From Dioscorea cayenensis subsp. rotundata (taxonomy: Eukaryota; Streptophyta; Magnoliopsida; Dioscoreales; Dioscoreaceae), in NCBI RefSeq assembly GCF_009730915.1, contig NC_052474.1, positions 965,501-1,029,500 of the forward strand: 64,000 nucleotides of DNA, in the 5' to 3' direction. The notes under the pieces are model-generated. The model worked only from the letters and a program-made list of their open reading frames with translations, searched no databases and was not told the origin of the DNA. Numbering within the stretch: the first letter of the stretch is position 1; each line of letters starts with the position of its first letter. The position numbers were made by a program, and so were the translations under genes. Of the stretch, positions 37,130 to 48,268 are shown one piece after another.

Positions 37130-37858
37130 ATGTCTTCTTCCATCATGTCTTCTCCCACTGTTCGTCAAAGCCCTTTCAGTGATGATCCTAACTGGTTCTA
37201 CACAATCCATAGTTCATTAGGCAATTTGGATATTCATCATGTTTTCACCGACAACACACCACCTCCTCCTCCACTCACAATTGACTTAAAGTTTACCACT
37301 TACACGTTCTCCAGTTTCACAAATTTAGCAGAGCAACCACTACCATTAACAACTGAAACAAAGAGATTCATGTTGGATATCCAGGATTTCAATCAGCGCT
37401 TCTCTGCAGAGCAAACCATCAACTCTATGATCAGGAACACGTCAACCGGTGCAACATTGTCCATTGAAAGGCGTCGATGGATGGTCTCCGACATCTCTAA
37501 TTTTATGATGTCCTTTGTCCGAGATGGTTATAATGAGATCTTCATCAACTTGGATGTGGTGGAGCTTGTGCCAGATGAGGATTTGGATGGGATTCTCCGG
37601 GAATCATTTGAAGATGCTGAATTGAGTGCATGTCCGGCATCACATGCACTTTTGGAGAGCTTGGTGACCGAAGTGTTTCGTGACGACGAAGAAGCAGTGA
37701 GCTGCATGATATGTTTGGAAGAGTTTGTTGCTGGTGTTGAGGTCAAACGTTTGCCGTGCTCTCATCTTTTTCATGGTGGCTGCATTGATAGTTGGTTTGT
37801 GCGGAAGGATTCTTGCCCGCTTTGTAGATTCACGTTGCATGAAGAGTTGGATTCATAG
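37130..37858 (+). CDS. RING-H2 finger protein, cluster copy 3
   Basis: Intronless, 242 residues, with the same translation as copy 2. I count about five nucleotide differences over 729 bp, all synonymous (third positions of Ile, Tyr, Arg, Thr and Glu codons). The RING-H2 ligands are complete at 192-232. TATA at 37038 and the conserved leader directly precede the ATG. Identity with copy 2 continues about 78 bp past the stop and then breaks at an indel, while the region upstream of the leader is clearly more diverged. Role as for copy 2. Confidence 0.92.
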   Translation: MSSSIMSSPTVRQSPFSDDPNWFYTIHSSLGNLDIHHVFTDNTPPPPPLTIDLKFTTYTFSSFTNLAEQPLPLTTETKRFMLDIQDFNQRFSAEQTINSMIRNTSTGATLSIERRRWMVSDISNFMMSFVRDGYNEIFINLDVVELVPDEDLDGILRESFEDAELSACPASHALLESLVTEVFRDDEEAVSCMICLEEFVAGVEVKRLPCSHLFHGGCIDSWFVRKDSCPLCRFTLHEELDS

Positions 37859-40123
37859 TTAATTAAGTGCAGTGCAGAGATATATTTGGAAACTGTACAG
37901 GTCTAAATATATAATATGTGTGATGTTAATTTGTATATAGTATACAGTTCTGGATAATACATGTTTCTTAATTGGATATTGAAAATTATACTATGCATAT
38001 TCGAGGCAGCTGAATAAGAGTGTTAAATCAGAGTTAATTTTGTTGTTATTTTGCTTCAGTAACAGTCTATTATTGCAATTGTTGTTTTCTGATATCTGAT
38101 TTGTGTGGTAACGTACTGTGGATTAGCATGCAGTGTCCATGTTAATTTTCTTTTTCTTTTATTTTTTTTTTGGGGCAACATTAAGATTATTATTGTTATT
38201 TGCTCCATGTTTCTACATGCTGAACAAATTGTTATAAAGTTGATGTTCTTTTGAGCTTATATGAACATATTGATTACTTTCACCAAAATATTTAATTAAA
38301 ATCTCATTTATTAGCTAGATCTCTGACATGCACAATTCTTCCTTTAATCTCACTGTCAAAGCATACTTACTACAGCAGAAAAATACTAGTTAAAACAAGA
38401 GCTGTGAAAACAAATTAAGGACGGATAGGAGCAAGCTTTGAATTTAAGTTTGAACCCAATTGGTGTTTTAGTTAATGGTTTATTAAATTGTGTTTTTAAG
38501 TAATTGTGTCTGACCATTATTTGGAACTAATTAATGTTAAAATAAATTTAATTTTTAAAATGCAATTAGTTAAATAGAAAGTAATAATACCTTAAAGTAA
38601 ACATAATTAATGTTAAAATACATTTAATTTTTAACAAGCAAATGGATCCCCAAATAAACATAATTATATGCAAGTTATGCAATTTTTATCTTAAAATACG
38701 TCACAAATAAGTCTTTATTTGGTTTAGTTTTCTGCAATTGATTGCCATATTGCATGAAAATTATACAACAATTTAAGTATGCTTATTTAATTTGAATTTA
38801 AATAAGATTGATCATTTGGGCTATCAAGATAATCTAATTTATGTAGTATATAAGATATATTATATAACTTCCTAACTATTTTTAATAATTGAAATTTTAG
38901 AATTTACATTTTAGTGAACTATTTGAATATCGTTTGTATTTCTAAATTTAGGACCATCCAAAATTTTCTGTTGGTGATGATTGTGGTGAAAGGATAATAT
39001 AATTTCTTGTGGATGAAATATTTTTTCAATCAAGAAGGTTGTTGATCAATTGATCACATGTTGGTTTAATTTGTGTAAAAAGGTTATAATGCTCTTTCAT
39101 ATCCATCTCATTTTCAAGAGGAGGATATTTATGGTTGATTTTTTGATGTGTAAAAAATCTTGCAGTTCCTGATCTGCAGTTATTATGACACACATTAAAG
39201 CATGGTCAAATTCATCCATCCTAACACCATCAATGATTATTACCAGATACAACATTGTAATTCAACAAGTTTTGGAATAAACCAATAGCCACCAAAATGG
39301 TATTTCTAATCATGATGCTGTTAATTTGAAATATAATTAAAGTGGTACTTAGTTTTTTTTGGCCTTGATTGAACAAAATACAAGAAAAAAAAAAAATCAT
39401 ATAACTGACCAAAACATAGCTGGAATTAATGATTTGTAGTTGATATTGTACATATAAGGATTTGAGTTAAAAAACCATCCGCTTAAATGATGAATGATCT
39501 TCTATTATTTACACCTATGAATTATCATTGTATTTTTTTAAATAATATGCGTAAAACATGCCAAATACGTATTTATTATTATTATTTCTCAACCATGTAT
39601 TATGAGAGAGTTGAATTTTGATTAATTACATAATTTACTACATAAAAGTCAAGTACGGTTATCACTTTGGCCTCCATTTTTGTTTTTTTTAGACAAAAGT
39701 GATGAGCACATGTTAGTATTTTTATCGTGCGTGAGTTATTATCTCGAACATCCTTGTAGGGGCGTGTGCGAGGGAGTTAATACCTTGAATGCGGCTTCAC
39801 TTCATGGACTCACATAAGTAAGGGATAAAATATTATTCGTCACTTAATTTTTCCAATGAGTATCCAAATTATTCAAGGGTCTTCATTTATTAAAAAAAAA
39901 AAAAAATCCCACTTAAAAACCTCATCAAGTCGAGCACAACCAACTGGTTCATGAACCCGGGCCGGGTCAAAAGCCTGCCACATTTAAATGGGACCGAGAG
40001 GCGCCTAACCGACACCGTCGGCCGCGCTCATCATCGTTCTCTAAGATCTCTTTTGAACCGCGAAAACCGGGCCCGATCTTCTCCTCCACAGCGCTCACCG
40101 AGAAACCCCATCACTCCACCGCC
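37859..40123. other. Intergenic between RING copy 3 and the aspartic protease
   Basis: AT-rich. The segment 38965-39340 is homologous to the SUA intron 1 segment 47755-48080. A GC-richer stretch from about 39950 is the protease promoter and 5' leader. No further gene seen. Confidence 0.6.
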
Positions 40124-43100
40124 ATGCCGCGCCCGCTGGACCGCGCCACCTCCGCCACCGCCCTCATCCTCCTCGCTGCCCACCTCCTTCTTGCCCTCGA
40201 ACATTCTTCGGCCCCCGCTTTCCTCCCTCTCGCCTTCTCCAAGCGCCGTCCTGACGATGCCGAGCGCCGGCAACTCCGTGCTGATCTGCTCCCCGATCGC
40301 CCAATCGCCCGCATGAGGCTCTACGACGATCTCCTCACCAATGGGTACCTCGCACCAACCTCCGTTCTTCTCATCTTGTTTTCTATTTGAAGCCCTAGGG
40401 TTGATTGTTTCTTGGGTTGCGGTTTTTTTGTAGGTATTATACTGCTCGCATTTGGATTGGGACGCCGCCGCAGGAGTTTGCTCTTATTGTGGATACCGGT
40501 AGCACGGTGACTTACGTCCCCTGCTCGCCGTGCGATGGTTGCGGCAGCCACCAGGTATCCTGGTGACCTAAGTTTCTTTGTTTTCCTCATTTGGTTGATT
40601 TTTGAGTTATTGCGTATATGAAGTACTGGAAAAGTGCATTTTGGAATCTCATGTGTATTGAATTGTTATTCACATATTATCATATGTTTTCTCTTTTGCA
40701 TGCATTGGATATTTATACAAATCTATAATCAAATTTTCCCTTTTTTGACTGCATGGCAATTGATTTTATTGTTGAGAATTTTCTACATTTTAATGCTTCA
40801 TTATGTTTCCTGGCATCAATCAAGTCCCTCAAATGAATTTTCCCTTGGTTGAACATGATAGGAAATGTCACTGTATGCTAGTCTTTCAAGTTCAGCCTCA
40901 AAAATGCTTCTTGGAATATAATTTTTATGAAAATATACTGTTATTGAGTGAAATCTGCTTTTGTGCTTTGTTGAATGTTGATAGCCTTTTTGTAGGTGGC
41001 GTACTAATGTTTACATGTTTTCTTTATTCTCTGAAATTTTTACTTGATGTTAGGATCCTCAATTTCAACCTGAATTGTCAAAATCATATGAGCCAGTAAA
41101 GTGCAATGCAGATTGTACGTGCAATGAGGAGTTGATGCAGTGCACTTATGAGAGGCAATATGCGGAAATGAGCTCTAGCAGTGGGGTTCTTGGTAAGGAC
41201 ATTGTGTCATTTGGAAATCAAAGCACACTTGAACCCCAACGTGCTGTTTTTGGTTGTGAAAATTCTGAAACTGGCGATCTCTTCAGTCAACATGCTGATG
41301 GGATAATGGGTCTTGGTCGTGGTGAGCTCAGTATCATGGATCAATTGGTTGAGAAGGGTGTGATAAATGATTCATTTTCTTTATGCTATGGTGGCATGGA
41401 TATTGGTGGGGGTGCAATGGTTCTCGGTGGTGTATCTCCTCCTCCTGAGATGGTATTTTCACGTTCAGATCCCTTTCGCAGGTACTGTGGGCCATTTCTT
41501 GCTGGAGTAAAGAGTGTATGATCTTGCTTAATAATATAATTGACACAACTCACGAATTTACAACAGTATTGGAATGTCAACAGCCCCTATTACAATGTTG
41601 ATCTGAAAGAAATACATGTGGCTGGAAAGCGGCTGCAGATAGATCCTAAGGTCTTTGATAGAAAACATGGAACCATCTTGGACAGTGGTACAACATATGC
41701 ATACCTACCAGAAGAGGCTTTCACACTGTTCAGAGATTCTGTAAGATATCTTCTTTGGTTTTCATTATGTATACAATAATATAAGGTGTTTTCCTTCATG
41801 CCATTTATCTGGTTCTTGTAGATCATCAATAATCTACATCTCAAACAAATTCCTGGTCCAGATCCAAATTACAAAGACATTTGTTTTTCTGGTGCTGGAA
41901 GGTAATATGTCTAGCAAATAAATTTAGAGATACATTCTTTCACTTCTTGAAGGGATGCTTTTTCTGTGTCAGACTTCACTTAAATTATTTTCCCTGGTAA
42001 CTGTCAGCGACACCTCCCAACTCTCGAAGACCTTTCCTCAGGTTGATATGGTATTCGGAAGTGGACAAAAACTCTCTCTTTCTCCAGAAAACTACTTGTT
42101 TCGAGTAAGATGACAAAATGCAATTGAGAATCATGCTTCCTTTGTAGAGAGTGCTTAGGGATTCAAAATATAACTTAAGTTACCACTGGCTTCTTTGCTT
42201 GTCTTTAGTATTGGCTTTATGGATATGCTAATTGACATATTTTCATTTTCCTTGTTTATTTTCTGGATAAAGCATTTGAAGGTCCATGATGCTTATTGCA
42301 TGGGATTTTTTCCAAATGGAGAAGACCCATCTACACTTTTGGGTGGTAAGGTTTCTTATTTTCCAATTATTTTCAAAATTTTTTGGTGATTTTTACTCTT
42401 CACGTTAACTATTTCTTGTCATGCTACTCCATTTGGTCTTATGTTATTATATAATGAAAATTATCCTTTACTGTTTAGTGCTATCTTTCAATTCAATGCT
42501 AATTTCTGCTCACTTGGGATGTACTTTTCATCTTGCAGGTATTATTGTCCGCAACATTCTGGTCACATATGACCGTCAAAACCGAAGAATTGGGTTCTGG
42601 AAAACTAACTGTTCCCATTTGTGGGAGGCACTGCATATGGATGTTACACCTTCATCTATGCCTTCAGCTTCTCATGATAAGAATTACACTGGAGAAAACT
42701 CTTCTGCAGCATCTTCTAGTGCTCCGCAGAGCTATAATTTACCAGGTCCAGTATGAAGCACAGATGCTGATAGCCTTAACCATTTAATACTTACTATTAC
42801 TTGTTTGTAGCTTTATGTTGTTAGCCCTTGTATCTCTCAATTAAATTTATCCTTTGTCTTCAACTATTTTCTACTCTCCAAGTAACTTTTAAGATAAAGC
42901 CTTTCTTTTGTTTAGTTATTACAGAAAGTTTTAGATTCATAAACATACCAGTTGGAGGGGGTTATGGCAAGCAGATGCATTTACTATTAAGATGCTTATT
43001 TTTTTAGTTGCCCAGTTTTTCTTTAAATTGGAATGCTGATAGGAGAAGTTCAACATTGATGCTTAAAGATGACATAAAATCTGTGTTTTGAGGATTGTGT

Positions 43101-44413
43101 GTCTTTGAAAAGGTGATGTTATTCCACCAAGATAGTCTTATTCCCTTCCTTCTATTTAGTGAATAAATGTGAAGAACTTTTCTTCTTCCTTTTCTGTGTT
43201 CATCATTAGAGTTATCACTTGTTACTATTAGACTGTTGCTGCTGTAGACCATTGAAATTCCTCTTTCCCTTTAAGACCCTGGTTACATTTAGCAGTTTTT
43301 AGTGTTCTCAAGGAGTTCATCATCCATTGGAATGCTTGTTACGATCATTTTTTCTCAACTTTTCAGGTCAATTTCAAATTGGAGCCATAACCTTTGAGAT
43401 CTCTTTGAGTGTGAAATATCCAGAATTGGTGCCTCATGATGTGGAGCTCGCAGAAGTTATTGCATATCAATTGGAAGTTGATGCAAATCAGGTGAAATAC
43501 TATATTTCCTGGTTCGTTTTGTTTGATTATTTTTGTTTAGGTGAAAAGGGTATTCTTTGGATCAGATTTTTTAACTGTAGCAATAGTTATATTCTGGGTT
43601 TTTTTTATTGGGCATCAATAATTGCAAGAATCTCACATTTTACCATGTCATTCAAGATCCTAGTTTTTGACATTCTGTACTCTACCATAACATGGTTTTG
43701 TGGGACAACATCTATGTCGGGAAATTTCATCCAATACTGTTTAACCAAGTTTAGCAAGTCTAAATTCTGACAGGTTCATTTGCTGAACTTCACAAATTTG
43801 GGCAATTCTACCCTGATAAAATGTGCTATCATCCCTTCAGATTCTACTAACTTCATTTCTAATGACACAGCCATGGTAAGTCATGATCTACTATTTCTAA
43901 ATACATACTGGGATAAAATTTTCTATGCAAACATGTTAATCCATTATCTCATGCTTACAGAGCATTATTTCTCGTCTAGCTGAACATCGGGTTCACCTTC
44001 CTAAAAATTTAGGCAGTTATCAGTTGGTTAAGTGGAAGGTTGATCCACCATTGAAAAGGTACTAGCTTTGTCCCTTTTTTTATTTTTTATTTTTTAAAGA
44101 AATGTGGACAGAAGCTTTTCTTCTGTGTCAAACCAAGCAACTTTATTGTCAAAATTTCTTATATAGCAAATGGTAATATTAATTACTTCGACTTTTATAG
44201 TTATTAAAAGTTAAAATGATTGACTACACTGTAATTTCATATGGCAGGAAATGGTGGCATGAGCATTTAGTGCCAGTGATTTTTGGCATCTTAGTTGCTG
44301 CAGTGCTTAGCCTGTCAATGTTGGTAGTATTGCGGAGATACAGATGTAGAGTATCAGGGACATACACCCGTGTAGAGGCTACTTCTTCTGAGCAGGAGCT
44401 CCAGACTTTTTAG
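40124..44413 (+). CDS. A1-family aspartic protease with C-terminal membrane anchor
   Basis: Twelve exons join in phase to 1875 nt (624 residues): 40124-40344, 40434-40554, 41054-41481, 41584-41740, 41822-41901, 42008-42104, 42273-42345, 42539-42745, 43367-43491, 43774-43875, 43961-44058, 44248-44413. A signal-like hydrophobic stretch (about residues 9-27) is followed by YYTARIWIGTPPQEF and the first catalytic DTGS (94-97), the flap region with YAEMSSSSGVLGKD, ADGIMGLGRGELS, and the second catalytic DSGTT (290-294). After GFWKTNCSHLWE comes a second region (PGQFQIGAITFEISL..) and a transmembrane helix (about 577-598) before a short basic tail. This matches the long plant aspartic proteases of the At3g50050/At5g43100 type, presumed secretory or plasma-membrane. 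All exon junctions are consistent and nothing is broken. The exon 8 donor is weak (CAG|GTCCAG). Confidence 0.94.
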
Positions 44414-45278
44414 ATGATCAATGCTTCTTAGCCAGCATCTCTTTGTGGCCTTTATTCACGACAGATTTAAAAGCTGAAGATTTGTATAATCTTGGAGAAG
44501 CAGTATACTGATTGAAAATGACCGAGAATGCAAAGCACCTGAAGCTCCTTGGTTCTCAGGTTTTTAATTGGGAGAACTATAGATGGAAGATATAATGAAT
44601 TGGCGGCTGTTGCTTCCTGCCTGTTCTCTTTATTTGCCTAAGATGATTTGTGCTGTTGGAAAGCTTTTCTCGATCTGAGCTGAAATAGATCCACAGTACC
44701 ACTTGCCAAGCATATTCATAATAAACTTCGCCAACAATTAACAGTTAAAAGACAATGTTCCTGATTGCATTCTGTTTATCTTTTCTAGATGTTTGATGCT
44801 TATTAATACACTATGTGTGATAACTATTTCTTAGTCCTTTCCTGCTGTATGTTTGCTCTTAACTATATGTAGTTTCAGATTCAGTTAGGCAAGTTCATTT
44901 GAAGGCCAAAATTTAACATTTATCCATCCATTATTGTTGGTAATAAAGGATGCAATGAAATTCTAAACTTTGTTGGACCCTTGTCAGGTATGCATGTGGG
45001 GATGGGTGAGGAATGAAATCCCCGTTCTCATTTCCATTCCCCACGGGTGATGGTTCCCTTACCCACTCTTTTGTTGGGGAGAAATTCTCCCAATCACTCT
45101 TTTGTGGGGATCCCACTCTACAGAGAAGCATGCCCCACATGAATTTTTTTTTTTCTTCTATAACATACATATCATACATAAAATAAAAAAATTTATATAA
45201 AATATTTCTCATAACAAATGATAATATAATGTATGATGAAATGACAATATCAAAGTTTAAGTTAATTAATACAAATAA
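44414..45278. other. 3' flank of the aspartic protease
   Basis: 44414-44800 is probable 3' UTR. At about 44985-45130 a block of GGGGA/TCCCC-rich sequence unlike its surroundings looks like a transposon fragment but has no diagnostic end. An assembly gap follows. Confidence 0.5.
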
Positions 45279-46278
45279 NNNNNNNNNNNNNNNNNNNNNN
45301 NNNNNNNNNNNNNNNNNNNNNNNNNNNNNNNNNNNNNNNNNNNNNNNNNNNNNNNNNNNNNNNNNNNNNNNNNNNNNNNNNNNNNNNNNNNNNNNNNNNN
45401 NNNNNNNNNNNNNNNNNNNNNNNNNNNNNNNNNNNNNNNNNNNNNNNNNNNNNNNNNNNNNNNNNNNNNNNNNNNNNNNNNNNNNNNNNNNNNNNNNNNN
45501 NNNNNNNNNNNNNNNNNNNNNNNNNNNNNNNNNNNNNNNNNNNNNNNNNNNNNNNNNNNNNNNNNNNNNNNNNNNNNNNNNNNNNNNNNNNNNNNNNNNN
45601 NNNNNNNNNNNNNNNNNNNNNNNNNNNNNNNNNNNNNNNNNNNNNNNNNNNNNNNNNNNNNNNNNNNNNNNNNNNNNNNNNNNNNNNNNNNNNNNNNNNN
45701 NNNNNNNNNNNNNNNNNNNNNNNNNNNNNNNNNNNNNNNNNNNNNNNNNNNNNNNNNNNNNNNNNNNNNNNNNNNNNNNNNNNNNNNNNNNNNNNNNNNN
45801 NNNNNNNNNNNNNNNNNNNNNNNNNNNNNNNNNNNNNNNNNNNNNNNNNNNNNNNNNNNNNNNNNNNNNNNNNNNNNNNNNNNNNNNNNNNNNNNNNNNN
45901 NNNNNNNNNNNNNNNNNNNNNNNNNNNNNNNNNNNNNNNNNNNNNNNNNNNNNNNNNNNNNNNNNNNNNNNNNNNNNNNNNNNNNNNNNNNNNNNNNNNN
46001 NNNNNNNNNNNNNNNNNNNNNNNNNNNNNNNNNNNNNNNNNNNNNNNNNNNNNNNNNNNNNNNNNNNNNNNNNNNNNNNNNNNNNNNNNNNNNNNNNNNN
46101 NNNNNNNNNNNNNNNNNNNNNNNNNNNNNNNNNNNNNNNNNNNNNNNNNNNNNNNNNNNNNNNNNNNNNNNNNNNNNNNNNNNNNNNNNNNNNNNNNNNN
46201 NNNNNNNNNNNNNNNNNNNNNNNNNNNNNNNNNNNNNNNNNNNNNNNNNNNNNNNNNNNNNNNNNNNNNNNNNNNNNN
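45279..46278. other. Assembly gap, 1000 N
   Basis: Exactly 1000 undetermined bases between the protease 3' flank and the SUA promoter region. Confidence 0.99.
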
Positions 46279-46799
46279 AATGATTATAGACTTTAATATT
46301 TTATTTTTTTACTCAATGTTGTTTCTAATGTTATTTATTTATTTAAAAAAAAATTAGAAGAGTTATATATAATCGGAACTGATGTGTAAATGTCGAATTG
46401 ATTGTCCAACCCATATGATCTCAATATCGAGGATGAGAGATTTGAACTGTGAATCCATATTCATAACCATTGATCCATTACGATTAATGATTTAATGAGT
46501 TTTGAATTTGAGACAAAGTATCACTAAAAACTGAGCGATTTAATTTTCATGGCACATGTTTAATATTTCAATCAAATTTATTTTTTTATTCATATTTAAA
46601 AATAATCACATAAAAGTGAAAAAAAAAAAATATGCCCTTGAGATTCCATTTCTATCAACAACAGAAAATCCCATTTATCAGTTGGAATTATTATAAGCTT
46701 AATAATAATAATAAAAAAAATTTGGATAATCTCATCTGCTCAACTTAGCACGTGCGGATCACGTGCAGGAAAGGCCATCGTGAAAAAGGCCCCTCATAT

Positions 46800-46832
46800 A
46801 TCTCCTCCTTTTCTTTTCGCCGCCAATCCGGC

Positions 46833-46873
<41 letters not shown>

Positions 46874-48226
46874 GTTGCTCCTCTTCCCCTTCTCTCTTCC
46901 TCTCGATTCATCAGCGCGAGATCCTCTCCCTCTCTCCAAACCCCTCCCACCGATCTCTGGAGAGATTGTTCCCGCATCGGGATCCACCGATTGGTTCTAA
47001 TCGAAACCCTATCCTTGCGATCTACTCTCCGTAGGATCTTGTTCGGAGAATCGACTGGAGACCTTCTTTCAGGAGAAATTTAGGGTTTTTTTTTTTTGAA
47101 ATATTTCGTTGCGGAACTTGGAGACATCATCGGTCAATTGGCGTTGAAATCGGTGCACGGAAGTAAGTGACAGGATTTCTCTTTGGTGCTTAAGCATTTT
47201 TATGTTTTCTTGTTATCTTAATTTGTTTTTGCGATTTTCGGATCTCTGGTTTCATCTGTTTCTTTGATTTTTCGTTTGCTGTGCCTTAGTTGAGTGCCTG
47301 ATGGTGGAGAGTGGGTTATTTTTATTTTTATTTTATTATTATTATTATTATTATTTTTTGTGGCAACAGAGAGTTTTGGGAAAAAATAGAAATTTCTTGG
47401 TACTGGAGATGTGTTGTTATTGTCATTTCTTTTTCTTGTTTAACCCCATCCGCTACCTTTCTTTTTGGTATCTGGTAGGAGTTTGTTCCCACCTCTGAGT
47501 GGTCTGCCATGCTTTATAGGATGTGCATGATCGGCCTTTTTAGTGCATGAATCTTTTGACAGCGTGTGTATCTGTGTGTGTATATATATTCACTCTTCTA
47601 TGTTTATTGACTCTCTTTTGGATCAGTAACCTGATTCTATTGTCCATACGATATAATTTTTTTTTTTTTAAGTGTTGAGTATCATACTTATTCAGATATA
47701 ACTCTTGGTTGAAGCCCCAGGTCTGAAGGTTCTCTGATTTAAACGCTGTAGTTTTCTCTTGTTGGTGATTGTGGTGAAATGATAACATGGTTTCCTGTCT
47801 AGGAAATTTCTTTAATCATTTTCTTGTCTATGAAGATTGCTGATCAATTGATCATGTCTTGGTTTGATTTGCTTAAAAAGTTTCATTGCTCTTTCATCTC
47901 CATGTCATTTGCAAGAGGAGGATATTTAGGGTTGAGGTTTTGAAGTGTTAAATTCTTGCAGTTTCTGATCTGCGCTGTGGTCATAGTATGCTATGTTTCT
48001 TACCACATACAGCATTATAATTCCCCAAGTTTTGGAATATAGCCAATGACAATCAAAATGGTCTTTCTGATCAGGATGTTGTGAACACTTTGGTGGCATC
48101 CTAAAATTTGGTAAAGCAAATAAGTATTAATTATGTTGTGGGAGGTGGGGCCAACAAAATTGATGATATATCCTTGTAAAATGATGAATGTTTAATGCAT
48201 TCTCTATTCATAGTATTAGAGGCCAA

Positions 48227-48268
<42 letters not shown>

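Noticed and set aside
44985-45130. GGGGA/TCCCC-rich block as a transposon
   Set aside because: Its composition differs from the surroundings, but no termini or target duplication are visible and a gap follows; left as unclassified sequence.
46430-46480. tRNA/SINE-like boxes (AGTTCAAATCT and TGGATCAATGGTTA on the minus strand)
   Set aside because: The two boxes lie only about 12-20 nt apart, too close for a Pol III promoter, and no target duplication or A-tail was found.
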